Assembly: GCA_017410375.1 (NCBI GenBank)
Contig: JAFQQW010000059.1
Location: 1 to 64,000, forward strand
Reading direction: 5' to 3'
Source of the DNA: Clostridia bacterium
GTDB taxonomy: Bacteria > Bacillota > Clostridia > RGIG6154
DNA length: 64,000 bases
Below the pieces are notes generated by a model that saw only the letters and a program-made list of their open reading frames with translations, was not told the DNA's origin and made no database searches. A program made the position numbers and the translations under genes. Of this stretch, positions 1 to 7,390 are shown piece by piece (position 1 is the first letter of the stretch; each line of letters starts with the position of its first letter).

Positions 1-1
1 G

Positions 2-49
2 GAAGGCTTCACAACGATTTGGTTTGTATCATTCTACAATGTTGCTTAA
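2..49 (+). CDS. Possible 3' end of an unrecognised gene entering from the left
   Basis: One plus-strand frame is open from the left edge to a TAA at 47-49 and reads EGFTTIWFVSFYNVA. A hairpin with a T run lies about 60 bases further on, which would suit the end of a plus-strand gene. The fragment is too short to assign, and the frame may be open by chance. Confidence 0.2.
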   Translation, partial: EGFTTIWFVSFYNVA

Positions 50-107
50 CAATTTACGTTTGTTATATACTTTAGTTTCCTGTCTGTTCATCGGTAAACC
101 TCTATTG

Positions 108-134
108 AACCACGCGACTATCGCGTGGTTTTCG
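108..134 (+). terminator. Hairpin terminator
   Basis: AACCACGCGA (108-117) and TCGCGTGGTT (121-130) pair perfectly over 10 bp around a CTA loop, followed by TTTC. It probably ends the gene lying to the left of the window. Confidence 0.6.
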
Positions 135-145
135 TTGCACACAAT

Positions 146-177
146 AAATGCGAAAGCTTAACAAAGCTTTCGCATTT
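146..177 (-). terminator. Terminator of the oxidoreductase pair (may act both ways)
   Basis: A perfect 14-bp stem (146-159 with 164-177) closes an AACA loop four bases downstream of the stop codon at 181. The plus-strand side continues into TTA and the minus-strand side into a T-rich stretch, so it could also stop transcripts coming from the left. Confidence 0.75.
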
Positions 178-180
178 TTA

Positions 181-1137
181 TTATATTTGATTTTTGTATG
201 CCCCTTCCATCATCTGCGTCAGATGAATCGCTTCGGTCATGCCACAGCCTTCTGTCGGCTCGCCCGAAAGGAACAAATCTATGGGATACGGTTTGTCCTC
301 GGGAATTTCTAAAGGCACAATTTTGTTTTCTGTTGCCTTGGTGCATTTTACCGCGCCCTCGTTGTTTACAAAGCGCGCATAGCCCTTGTCACCGCTTACA
401 ATCAGGGTCGTCGGGTCAACGCCCGATACAAACCCCGTTTCGCTCACTGCAATACTGCCGTCCTTATAAGACATCACCGTTACCGCATTATCCTCTACCC
501 CGTCTTTGTTCTTGGGATTGGAATCCCAAAGGGTAAAGACAGAGCTGTATTTTTCGGGCAGTCCCAAAAACCAGTCGATTAAATACATCCCGTGGGCACC
601 CAAATCAATCATGGCACCGCCGCCGCATTCTTTTTTATTAAAAAAGTGTTCGGGCAACCAGTTTCCGATGCTGCCGCTGTGACAGTTTCTGAACCGCACA
701 TAATTGATTTTGCCCAGCTCTCCGCTGTCAGCAAGGGCTTTTAACGCCATCATACCGCCACGGAATTTCTGGAAGAGCGAAATAACGAATTTTACGCCAT
801 TTTTGTCCACTGCCTCTTTGACACGCAGACATTCCTCTGTGGTAAGAGCCAGCACCTTTTCGGTAAAAATGTCTTTTTTGGCTTCGGCAATGCGTACCAT
901 GTAATCTGCATGGGTGTTTGATGCAGTACAGCAAATCACGCCGTCTGCCTCGGATGTAAGCAACTCTTCAAAGCTTTTAAACGCATAAAGCTCGGGAAAC
1001 TTTTTCTGAAAGCTTTCTCTTAAAGCCTCGTTTTCCTCGTAAAAGCCAAGCATTTCCACGCCGTCGTTGGCAAGTGCTTTTTTGGTATAGTCCACGGCAT
1101 GAACGTGCCATGCACCGCAAAGAGCAACCTTCATCAT
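181..1137 (-). CDS. Gfo/Idh/MocA family oxidoreductase
   Basis: A 318-residue NAD(P)-dependent sugar or polyol dehydrogenase of the Gfo/Idh/MocA family. The N-terminal Rossmann segment reads MMKVALCGAWHVHAVDY, with the glycine-rich turn altered to GAWHVHA. The usual EKP motif appears as EKVLAL near residue 93. The middle segment GGGAMIDLGAHGMYLIDW matches the family's substrate-domain helix with its conserved histidine. Its ATG overlaps the stop of the preceding gene by 4 bases (ATGA), so the two oxidoreductases are translationally coupled. The altered nucleotide loop and EKP site mark it as a divergent member; substrate unknown. Both genes are divergent from an AraC regulator that probably controls them. 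Confidence 0.85.
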   Translation of the reverse strand: MMKVALCGAWHVHAVDYTKKALANDGVEMLGFYEENEALRESFQKKFPELYAFKSFEELLTSEADGVICCTASNTHADYMVRIAEAKKDIFTEKVLALTTEECLRVKEAVDKNGVKFVISLFQKFRGGMMALKALADSGELGKINYVRFRNCHSGSIGNWLPEHFFNKKECGGGAMIDLGAHGMYLIDWFLGLPEKYSSVFTLWDSNPKNKDGVEDNAVTVMSYKDGSIAVSETGFVSGVDPTTLIVSGDKGYARFVNNEGAVKCTKATENKIVPLEIPEDKPYPIDLFLSGEPTEGCGMTEAIHLTQMMEGAYKNQI

Positions 1138-2216
1138 TCAAAAATCACCGGCTTTCCGGTCTTGGAAGAGGTGTAGATTGCTTCCAAAATCTGGGAAACC
1201 ACATAAGCCTGCTCGGGCTTAACTACAGGATCGGTGTCCTCACGGATCGCTTTAATCCAGTTATACGCTTCCACATCCTGGGGAGCGGTGGATGCACCTT
1301 CATAAAAGTCAACGCCGCCTGCGCCTAAGTCTACATCGGTTACAACCTGCTTATTAAATTCAACCTTGTTGATTTTAAGCTCGTTGCCACGGATTGCCAA
1401 GCCTTCCTTGCTGCCGCAGAGGATACAGCTTGCCGCATCCAGGGGAGAATCCACATTTAATGCCCAGCTGGTTTCCAGCATAATGGTTGCGCCATTCTTC
1501 ATGCGGATAAATGCACATGCAGAATCTTCCAGTTCGCTGGTGCTTACGCCGTTGTCGCCCCAGATGTTACCTGCTTCGGGATGCTCAAGCTTTTTATGGG
1601 TCTTACCGATAACCAGTTCAGGCTCGTAGTTGTTCATAAGCGCCAAAGTCAAGTCTAAAGAATGGGTTGCAATGTCGATGATCGGACCGCCACCCTGCTC
1701 TTCTTCGTTCAAAAATACGCCCCAGTTGGGTGTACCGCGACGACGGATTGCGATACAGTTTGCATGATAAATTTCGCCCAGCTTGCCTGCATCAATATAC
1801 TGCTTTGCATAAAGGGTTGCCTGCTTTTGTCTGTGCTGATAGCCGATGGTAAGCTTTTTACCCGTTTCCTTTGCAGCATCTAACATTCTTTTTGCATCTG
1901 CCGCGGTCTTTGCCATGGGCTTTTCGCACATAACGTGCTTGCCTGCATGGAGCGCATCTACGGTCATGTCCGCATGCTCTCTGTTGGGGGTACAAACATG
2001 TACCACTTCAATGTCCTCGTTCTTTAAAAGTTCTTTGTAATCCAGATAGATTTTTGCATCGGGTGTGCCGAATTTTTCAGCCGCCTTTTCTGCTCTTTCC
2101 TGAATCAGATCGCAAAATGCAATCACTTCCACGCCCGGTACCTTTGTTAAGGCAGGCAAATGCTTACCCATACCGATACCGCCACAGCCGATAATACCGA
2201 TTTTTACTGTTCTCAT
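1134..2216 (-). CDS. Gfo/Idh/MocA family oxidoreductase
   Basis: A 360-residue dehydrogenase of the Gfo/Idh/MocA family, the canonical member of this pair. It begins MRTVKIGIIGCGGIGMGKH with an intact GxGxxG nucleotide loop and carries CEKPMA, the family's EKP motif whose lysine takes part in catalysis. A substrate-domain segment GGGPIIDIATHSLDLTLAL follows. The start is set at ATG 2216 because GGAGGA (2229-2224) lies 7 bases before it; an in-frame GTG at 2231 overlaps that ribosome site. It is expected to oxidise or epimerise a sugar, inositol or glycoside in the cytoplasm. It is first in a two-gene operon divergent from the AraC gene. Confidence 0.9.
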   Translation of the reverse strand: MRTVKIGIIGCGGIGMGKHLPALTKVPGVEVIAFCDLIQERAEKAAEKFGTPDAKIYLDYKELLKNEDIEVVHVCTPNREHADMTVDALHAGKHVMCEKPMAKTAADAKRMLDAAKETGKKLTIGYQHRQKQATLYAKQYIDAGKLGEIYHANCIAIRRRGTPNWGVFLNEEEQGGGPIIDIATHSLDLTLALMNNYEPELVIGKTHKKLEHPEAGNIWGDNGVSTSELEDSACAFIRMKNGATIMLETSWALNVDSPLDAASCILCGSKEGLAIRGNELKINKVEFNKQVVTDVDLGAGGVDFYEGASTAPQDVEAYNWIKAIREDTDPVVKPEQAYVVSQILEAIYTSSKTGKPVIFE

Positions 2217-2257
2217 AATGAATTCCTCCACTCTTTTTATATTCTTTAAAATAAGTG

Positions 2258-2302
2258 TAGCATTTTTGAAAAAGTTATGCTATAATATTTTTTAGAAAAA
2301 AT
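2258..2302 (+). promoter_or_regulatory. Promoter and dyad operator candidates of the AraC gene
   Basis: An extended -10 (TG-C-TATAAT, 2278-2286) faces the AraC gene; no good -35 is present, as is usual for activator-dependent or extended -10 promoters. TAGCAT (2258-2263) and ATGCTA (2277-2282) form an inverted repeat across the promoter, and a second dyad, seven A/T pairs around AG, covers 2287-2302. Either could bind the regulator and also act on the divergent dehydrogenases. Confidence 0.5.
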
Positions 2303-2330
2303 AGTAAATTTTTGCGTTTTGGAGGATTTT

Positions 2331-3200
2331 ATGAAAAAGGAATATATGGTAGAGCAGGATAATGCACACCTTTCTGCCATGGGTGCGGAAATCTTTATGA
2401 GCACATCCCGTAAGAAAGGCATTTATGTTGCGCATGCGCATATGCACACCGCTTTGGAGTTTTTATACATTTTGCACGGAAGCTTCCGCATTGAAGCAGA
2501 CGGTGAGTATTTTATTGCCAATCCAAAGGATTTTGTGTTTTTCCGCCCCAACACCATTCATCAGATTTTTTCACTGGACAGCGGTGTGACCGACTATCTG
2601 GTATTAAAAATCCGTCCGGACATGATTTTGGATTTTGCAGGACGGGACACGGGCGTTTTGTATGTAATGCAGCTTTGTCACCGGCACGACAAAACGGTCT
2701 GGACAAAGGAAGAAACGGAAAAGAATGGACTTCGTGAAATTTTAGAGCGGTTGCTGTCAGACTATACCACCCCTCTATACGCCACCGAGCTTTCCTTAAA
2801 GGCAAACAGCGTCCTGCTTTTAACCGCCCTTTTGCGCAATCAGCCCGAAAACATGCAACAAAAGGATGCCGTAACCCTCTCTGCTCTGCAACAGATTTAT
2901 CAGGCAATCAACATTATAAACAGCCGTTATGATGAGAATTTAACCGCCAAAGCCGTGGCACTGGAGGTGGACATGAGCTACACCTATTTTTCGAGGCGCT
3001 TTAAAACCATAACGGGCAAAAGCTTTACCCGTTATTTAAACGAGGTGCGCGTAAATCATGCCGAAAAAACGCTGTTACTGACCGACAAATCGGTCACTGA
3101 GGTTGCCTATGCCTCCGGCTTTAACGATGCTTCATACTTTATTTCCCAGTACAAAAAGCTTCGGGGCAAGACACCTTACAAACTAAAAACTGAGAACTAA
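2331..3200 (+). CDS. AraC family transcriptional regulator with cupin sensor domain
   Basis: A 289-residue AraC-type regulator. The N-terminal half is a cupin ligand-binding domain (HAHMHTALEFLYILHGS, then a second strand set ending FFRPNTIHQI). The C-terminal ~100 residues hold the two helix-turn-helix units, the first around AKAVALEVDMSYTYFSRRFK and the second around SVTEVAYASGFNDASYFISQ, ending KLRGKTPYKLK, the classical AraC tail. ATG 2331 is chosen because GGAGG (2321-2325) lies 5 bases upstream. It stands divergent from two sugar dehydrogenases and probably controls them in response to a sugar. Effector unknown. Confidence 0.92.
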   Translation: MKKEYMVEQDNAHLSAMGAEIFMSTSRKKGIYVAHAHMHTALEFLYILHGSFRIEADGEYFIANPKDFVFFRPNTIHQIFSLDSGVTDYLVLKIRPDMILDFAGRDTGVLYVMQLCHRHDKTVWTKEETEKNGLREILERLLSDYTTPLYATELSLKANSVLLLTALLRNQPENMQQKDAVTLSALQQIYQAINIINSRYDENLTAKAVALEVDMSYTYFSRRFKTITGKSFTRYLNEVRVNHAEKTLLLTDKSVTEVAYASGFNDASYFISQYKKLRGKTPYKLKTEN

Positions 3201-3226
3201 AAACACGCCTTTGGGCGTGTTTTCCT
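3201..3226 (+). terminator. Terminator of the AraC gene
   Basis: AAACACGCC (3201-3209) pairs with GGCGTGTTT (3214-3222) around TTTG and is followed by further T residues. It starts directly after the stop codon and, being symmetric, may also serve coaD on the other strand. Confidence 0.85.
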
Positions 3227-3248
3227 TTTGACAAATATCCTGTCTGTT

Positions 3249-3719
3249 TTATTTCATAATCATATCCTTCACAGGTGCAGGTACAAATTTGGAAACGTCT
3301 TTGCCAAAGCTGTAAAGCTCTTTAACCATAGAGGATGAAACCGCCACATTATCGGCACGGAAATAGACATATTCCAAGTTCGGATTAATCAGTTTGTTGA
3401 CCTCTGCGATGTTTTCCTCGTAGTTGTAGTCCATGTTGTTCCGAAGTCCGCGAATCATGTAGCCAATGTTGTTTTGCAGGCTGTATTCCGCAATCAAGCC
3501 CTCGTAGGCAATCACTTCACAGTTAAAAATGCCCTCTGCCTTTAAGGTTTCTTCGATTGCAAGCTTTACCGCGTTTGCATCATAGCTTCTCTTTTTCTTG
3601 GCATTGACACCGATTAAAATATGTACCTTATCAAAAAGCTTTGCGCTTTTTCGGACAATATCCAGGTGTCCGTTGGTGAACGGGTCAAACGACCCGGGAT
3701 ACATGGCAACGTTGCTCAT
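3249..3719 (-). CDS. coaD: Pantetheine-phosphate adenylyltransferase
   Basis: CoaD transfers AMP from ATP to 4'-phosphopantetheine, the penultimate step of coenzyme A synthesis. The 156-residue length is typical. Nucleotidyltransferase motifs are present: GSFDPFTNGH (residues 9-18, HxGH-type ATP site), RGLRNNMDYNYE (~90-101) and the phosphate-binding SSSMVKE (~128-134). The strand before SSS reads YFRADNVAV rather than the usual TSPEYSF-like sequence, a small divergence. GGAGGA precedes the ATG. It follows hydF by 13 bases, so it seems to be the last gene of the hydrogenase-maturation operon. Confidence 0.95.
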   Translation of the reverse strand: MSNVAMYPGSFDPFTNGHLDIVRKSAKLFDKVHILIGVNAKKKRSYDANAVKLAIEETLKAEGIFNCEVIAYEGLIAEYSLQNNIGYMIRGLRNNMDYNYEENIAEVNKLINPNLEYVYFRADNVAVSSSMVKELYSFGKDVSKFVPAPVKDMIMK

Positions 3720-3732
3720 TTTTACGTCCTCC

Positions 3733-4920
3733 TTAGTTCAGATATTTATTATATTCGGGAAATATTTCCAAACTCCTCTTTAAAATGCCGTTTAAATGTG
3801 CAATCAGCACACCGTAATTGGTCATGGCTACGCCCTTTTCCTTGGCACGCGCCATACGGGACGCCATTTCGCGGTCGTTCAGCATGCATCCTCCGCAATG
3901 CACAATCAAATCAAACGCCTCGGCATTTTCGGTAAACTCACCACCCGAAGTAAATGAAAATTCAAAATCCTTTCCCGTTTTTTTGCGAATCAGGTTGGGC
4001 AGTTTCACCGTCCCGATGTCACCGCATTGTCTGTGGTGGGTACAGCCCTCGGAAATGAGAATTTTTGCGTTTTCTTTTAAATCAAAAATTCTGTCTGCGC
4101 CCTCAACCGCGTAGTCCAGCACCCCTTTGTACCGTGCCATCAACACCGAAAAAGAGGTTAGCGGAACGTCCGCTCCCACCGTGTTTGCACAAAAAGCAAA
4201 CACCTGGGAATCACAAATGACAATTTCGGGCGGATTTTTAAGTTTTTCTAAGGTCTCCGAAAGCTCCGTTTCCTTGCAAACCACAGGAATGCAGCCGCCG
4301 TCTAACAGATCGCGGATGGTCTGCTGTTGCGGCAGAATCAGTCTGCCCTTGGGTGCGGATTCATCTATGGGACAAACCAACACCGCAACGCTTCCCCGTT
4401 CCAATTTATCCGAAATGATGCGTTTTTCTTTGGTTTCGGGTTTTAATGTGCCGATTTTTTCTTTTAATTCAAAAATACCCGTATTTTCCTTTGCGCTGAC
4501 CGCCAGTTCGTTTTCCGAAAGCTGTAAACCGGGCTTCAATTCGCATTTGTTGTACACCGTAAGATATGGAATTTCCTTTTGCCGTAAAAGCTCCAAAAAC
4601 GCCTCATCCTCGGCACTTTTACCAACTGTTGCATCCACAACCAGGATTGCAATATCTGTTTTGTAAAGCACATTTTTGGTCTTTTGCACGCGCAAATCCC
4701 CTAAATCACCCGAATCGTCAAAGCCGGGGGTATCAATCACCGTAACAGGACCTAAGGGAAGCAGCTCCATTTGCTTTTGCACCGGGTCGGTTGTGGTGCC
4801 CTTCACCTCTGAAACCACCGAAAGACTTTGTCCCGTGACACGGTTGATTAAGCTGGATTTGCCCGCATTCCGCTTTCCGAAAAAGCCGATATGCAGTCTC
4901 TCACCATTGGGTGTGTTCAT
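3733..4920 (-). CDS. hydF: [FeFe] hydrogenase H-cluster maturation GTPase HydF
   Basis: HydF is the scaffold on which the 2Fe subcluster of [FeFe] hydrogenase is assembled and delivered to HydA. The GTPase domain shows the P-loop GKRNAGKS (residues 15-22), DTPGFDD (G3) and NKCE (G4). The C-terminal cluster-binding domain has CTHH near 293 and HCGGC at 341-345, which supply the 4Fe-4S ligands. An in-frame ATG 12 bases upstream (4932) abuts the AAAGGA ribosome site, too close to use, so 4920 (protein start MNTPNGERLHIG, as usual in HydF) is preferred. It lies 19 bases after hydG. Confidence 0.95.
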   Translation of the reverse strand: MNTPNGERLHIGFFGKRNAGKSSLINRVTGQSLSVVSEVKGTTTDPVQKQMELLPLGPVTVIDTPGFDDSGDLGDLRVQKTKNVLYKTDIAILVVDATVGKSAEDEAFLELLRQKEIPYLTVYNKCELKPGLQLSENELAVSAKENTGIFELKEKIGTLKPETKEKRIISDKLERGSVAVLVCPIDESAPKGRLILPQQQTIRDLLDGGCIPVVCKETELSETLEKLKNPPEIVICDSQVFAFCANTVGADVPLTSFSVLMARYKGVLDYAVEGADRIFDLKENAKILISEGCTHHRQCGDIGTVKLPNLIRKKTGKDFEFSFTSGGEFTENAEAFDLIVHCGGCMLNDREMASRMARAKEKGVAMTNYGVLIAHLNGILKRSLEIFPEYNKYLN

Positions 4921-4939
4921 GGCTTTATCCATTCCTTTC

Positions 4940-6358
4940 TTACAGTCTGAAATCTCTAAGCCCCTTGCCGATGTTTTCTAAGTTTTCCTTGACTAAATTG
5001 CGCACCTTTTCCTTGGGCACGTTTTCGATTTCTGCTTTAATAAGCGCTTCGCCGATTTTACGGGTATCCTCGGAAGCGTAGTCCAGTAAATACTCCTTCA
5101 AAGTCATCAGTGCATTGGGATGACAGCAGTTCTGAATCTGCCCGTTTTTGCAAAGGGTCATAAAACGGTCGCCCGTTCTGCCCTCTCTGTAGCAGGCGGT
5201 ACAGAAAGACGGAATAAAGCCAAGCTCCATCAGCCATCTGACTACCTCATCTAAAGTACGGTTATCCGAAACGTCAAACTGAGCAGAATTTTCCTCTTCG
5301 GGTTCTTCTTCCGCATAACCGCCCACCGAGGTACGGGATGCACCCGAAATCTGGGACACACCAAGCTCTAACACCCGTTCTCTGCATTCCTTGCTCTCAC
5401 GGGTGGAAATAATCATGCCCGTGTACGGTACCGCAATGCGGATACAAGCCACAATTTTAGCAAAAATATCATCGTTGATGCCGTTATCAAATACGGTGGG
5501 GTCAATATCGTCTGCGCGCTTGATTCGGGGTACCGAAATGGTGTGCGGACCCACGCCATGCACCGCCTCCAAATGCTCGGCGTGCATCAAAAGCCCTGCA
5601 AATTCGTATTTATAAAGCTCTAAGCCAAACAAAACGCCAAGACCCACGTCATCAATACCGCCCTCCATGGCTCTGTCCATGGCTTCGGTGTGGTAGGCAT
5701 AATTGTGCTTCGGACCTGTGGGATGAAGCTGTTCATAGCTTTCCTTGTGATAGGTTTCCTGGAACAGAATGTAGGTCCCGATTTCCGCTTCCTTAAGCTT
5801 TCTGTAGTTTTCCACGGTGGTTGCGGCAATGTTTACGTTCACACGGCGGATTGCACCGTTTTTGTGCTTGATGCCGTAAATGGTTTTGACAGACTCGAGG
5901 ATATATTCGATGGGGTTATTTACAGGGTCTTCCCCTGCTTCTAAAGCCAAGCGCTTGTGTCCCATATCCTGCAATGCGATAACCTCTTTTTCAATTTCCG
6001 CCTGACTTAACTTTTTACGGGCAATGTGCTTGTTCTGGTGATGATACGGACAGTACACACAGCCGTTTACGCAGTAGTTGGAAAGGTAAAGGGGTGCAAA
6101 CATCACAATGCGGTTGCCGTAAAAATCCTTTTTAATCTGCTTGGCAAGTGCCTCGATTTTGTGATTGATTTCTGCATCCTCGCAAACCAGAAGCACGGAG
6201 GCTTCCCGATGGGTAAGTCCCTTTCTTTCTTCTGCTTTCTTCAAAATGCTTTCTAAAAGTTCTTTGTTGTTTTTGTTTTGTTCTGCATAGGCTAAGGTGT
6301 CTAAAATTTCCTCGTGGCTGATAAATTCTTCTGCCTTTAACGATTTGGGATTATACAT
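4940..6358 (-). CDS. hydG: [FeFe] hydrogenase maturation radical SAM tyrosine lyase HydG
   Basis: HydG cleaves tyrosine with S-adenosylmethionine, releasing p-cresol and producing the CO and cyanide ligands of the H-cluster. The radical SAM motif CVNGCVYC places Cys at 96, 100 and 103. The auxiliary cluster motif CX2CX22C is complete at Cys386, Cys389 and Cys412. Both are diagnostic for HydG as opposed to ThiH. The 472-residue length is normal. AGGAGG lies 8 bases before the ATG. It sits between a TM1266-type regulator gene and hydF. The third maturase HydE and the hydrogenase itself are not in this window. Confidence 0.97.
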   Translation of the reverse strand: MYNPKSLKAEEFISHEEILDTLAYAEQNKNNKELLESILKKAEERKGLTHREASVLLVCEDAEINHKIEALAKQIKKDFYGNRIVMFAPLYLSNYCVNGCVYCPYHHQNKHIARKKLSQAEIEKEVIALQDMGHKRLALEAGEDPVNNPIEYILESVKTIYGIKHKNGAIRRVNVNIAATTVENYRKLKEAEIGTYILFQETYHKESYEQLHPTGPKHNYAYHTEAMDRAMEGGIDDVGLGVLFGLELYKYEFAGLLMHAEHLEAVHGVGPHTISVPRIKRADDIDPTVFDNGINDDIFAKIVACIRIAVPYTGMIISTRESKECRERVLELGVSQISGASRTSVGGYAEEEPEEENSAQFDVSDNRTLDEVVRWLMELGFIPSFCTACYREGRTGDRFMTLCKNGQIQNCCHPNALMTLKEYLLDYASEDTRKIGEALIKAEIENVPKEKVRNLVKENLENIGKGLRDFRL

Positions 6359-6378
6359 ATTTGGTTCCTCCTTTGTGG

Positions 6379-6624
6379 TCAGATTTTAGAATATGCGGCT
6401 TTGCAGGTTACCCCGTTTAGGTTTCCGAGCTTACCGCTTAAAGCGCTGATTTCCTGTTGCGGTGCGTCCAGAACTAAGCTGATGACGCTGATTTTCCGTT
6501 CTCTGCACGGAATGCCCATTCTGCCGATGATAAAAGGCGCGTAATCATGCAAAATTGCATTTAACGCCTCTACCGACTCGGGTGCTTCCACAATGATGCC
6601 TAAAGTAGCAATTCTGTTTTCCAT
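6379..6624 (-). CDS. TM1266-family putative regulator of the [FeFe] hydrogenase system
   Basis: A small 81-residue ACT-like protein of the TM1266 family, which is found almost only beside hydE, hydF or hydG genes. The sequence MENRIATLGIIVEAPESVEA starts the first beta strand; RMGIPCRERKISVISLVLDA forms the following hairpin. It has no DNA-binding domain of its own, so a regulatory role is inferred from family context; it could equally be a nickel- or metabolite-responsive partner. GGAGA precedes the ATG. It appears to be the first gene of the hyd operon, ending 20 bases before hydG. Confidence 0.85.
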   Translation of the reverse strand: MENRIATLGIIVEAPESVEALNAILHDYAPFIIGRMGIPCRERKISVISLVLDAPQQEISALSGKLGNLNGVTCKAAYSKI

Positions 6625-6716
6625 TTTACGTTCTCCTTATGTATTTGTTGCGTAGCGCAATTTTCGCCATTTTAAGAAAACTTTTCTTTCGGGAATAACT
6701 TTTCTTGTCTGAAACA

Positions 6717-6743
6717 AAAAACACGCCGAGAAGGCGTGTTTTT
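6717..6743 (-). terminator. Strong symmetric terminator
   Basis: AAAAACACGCC (6717-6727) pairs with GGCGTGTTTTT (6733-6743) around GAGAA: 11 bp with flanking A and T runs. It separates the hyd operon from whatever is transcribed from the small gene at 7301 on the same strand. Confidence 0.8.
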
Positions 6744-7106
6744 GCTCTTAAAATACAATTTTACACTTCGCCTTCCATCTCAATTTTCATTTTGATGTCA
6801 GATTGGTATGTTAGATTGCCTTTACAGGCAGAGCTTTAAAACAAAACTCTTTCTGTGCAGGCAAAAAACGTTTTTTAGTGAATCGGAAAAATGTGTGCAG
6901 AATGGACGAAACAAACCCCGAAGGGGTATGCCTGCAATTATACAAAAGTATATTGCAGGTTTGTTTCGTTCATAGCTTATCGGCATTGTTTCAAAGAAAC
7001 TCTGTTCAACCGAATAGAGTTTCCTCCGATGATTCTTAAACACCAAATCCATCGCAAACTGAATTTATCATTCCCGCCGATAAGCGGTCGGTGCATATTT
7101 TTACAT
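6744..7106. other. Non-coding stretch rich in inverted repeats
   Basis: No convincing gene is visible in these 363 bases. Several dyads are: a compact three-stem element (6906-6969), an 8-bp hairpin GAAACTCT/AGAGTTTC (6996-7003 with 7016-7023), and a 10-bp long-range pair GCTTATCGGC/GCCGATAAGC (6975-6984 with 7076-7085) that encloses that hairpin. Near the left end, a minus-strand frame of about 25 codons without a start (stop at 6761) reads KGNLTYQSDIKMKIEMEGEV and could be a gene remnant. The whole could be the long 3' region of the small gene at 7107-7301, an unknown structured RNA, or a decayed mobile repeat. Confidence 0.5.
6906..6969. other. Compact three-way-junction inverted-repeat element
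   Basis: A 10-bp closing stem (ACGAAACAAA 6906-6915 with TTTGTTTCGT 6960-6969) encloses two hairpins: CCCC-GAA-GGGG (6916-6926), and a 12-bp stem with one bulged T (6931-6943 with 6948-6959) and an AAAA loop. Only the four bases TATG (6927-6930) are unpaired at the junction. The fold works on either strand. No known riboswitch or RNA family was recognised; a REP/MITE-like repeat is an alternative. Confidence 0.45.
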
Positions 7107-7301
7107 TCACTGCGGAATTATAGTTTCTTCGGGATATTTACTTTCAGGACCACCGATGCCATATACAAAACGGTCACCCTTTTTGGTTTCATACAACACT
7201 TCTTCATAGCCTTTGGGATCACCGAATTCACCAAAAGCGATTCTGCTGATTTCAATGGCAGTTTCTGTGTTATAAGTCTTTTTCTTGATAATCTTCTTCA
7301 T
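7107..7301 (-). CDS. Small protein of unknown function (64 residues)
   Basis: A 64-residue basic-start protein, MKKIIKKKTYNTETAIEIS followed by YEEVLYETKKGDRFVYGIGG and a short tail ending IIPQ. The pattern (Lys-rich start, 'YNTETA', 'YETKKG', 'YGIGG') resembles small uncharacterised proteins seen in clostridial genomes, often near mobile DNA; from memory those run on for another ~30 residues after the IIP motif, so this copy may be shortened. A strong AGGAG site and a near-consensus promoter support that it is a real, expressed gene. No domain or function can be assigned. Confidence 0.7.
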   Translation of the reverse strand: MKKIIKKKTYNTETAIEISRIAFGEFGDPKGYEEVLYETKKGDRFVYGIGGPESKYPEETIIPQ

Positions 7302-7336
7302 GAGAACGTTTCTCTCCTTCCTGTATTTCGATTTTT

Positions 7337-7365
7337 AGTATATCACAAATTTGTTTTTTTGTCAA
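7337..7365 (-). promoter_or_regulatory. Consensus sigma-A promoter of the small protein gene
   Basis: On the minus strand TTGACA (7365-7360), a 17-bp spacer and TATACT (7342-7337). This is among the best promoters in the window and reads only into the 64-residue gene and the structured region beyond it. Confidence 0.75.
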
Positions 7366-7390
7366 ATCCATTTCCCGACAGAAAAGCCAA

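Noticed and set aside
6822-7052. 76-codon minus-strand frame across the structured region
   Set aside because: It has no ribosome site, no family resemblance, and coincides with nested inverted repeats, so it is more likely non-coding.
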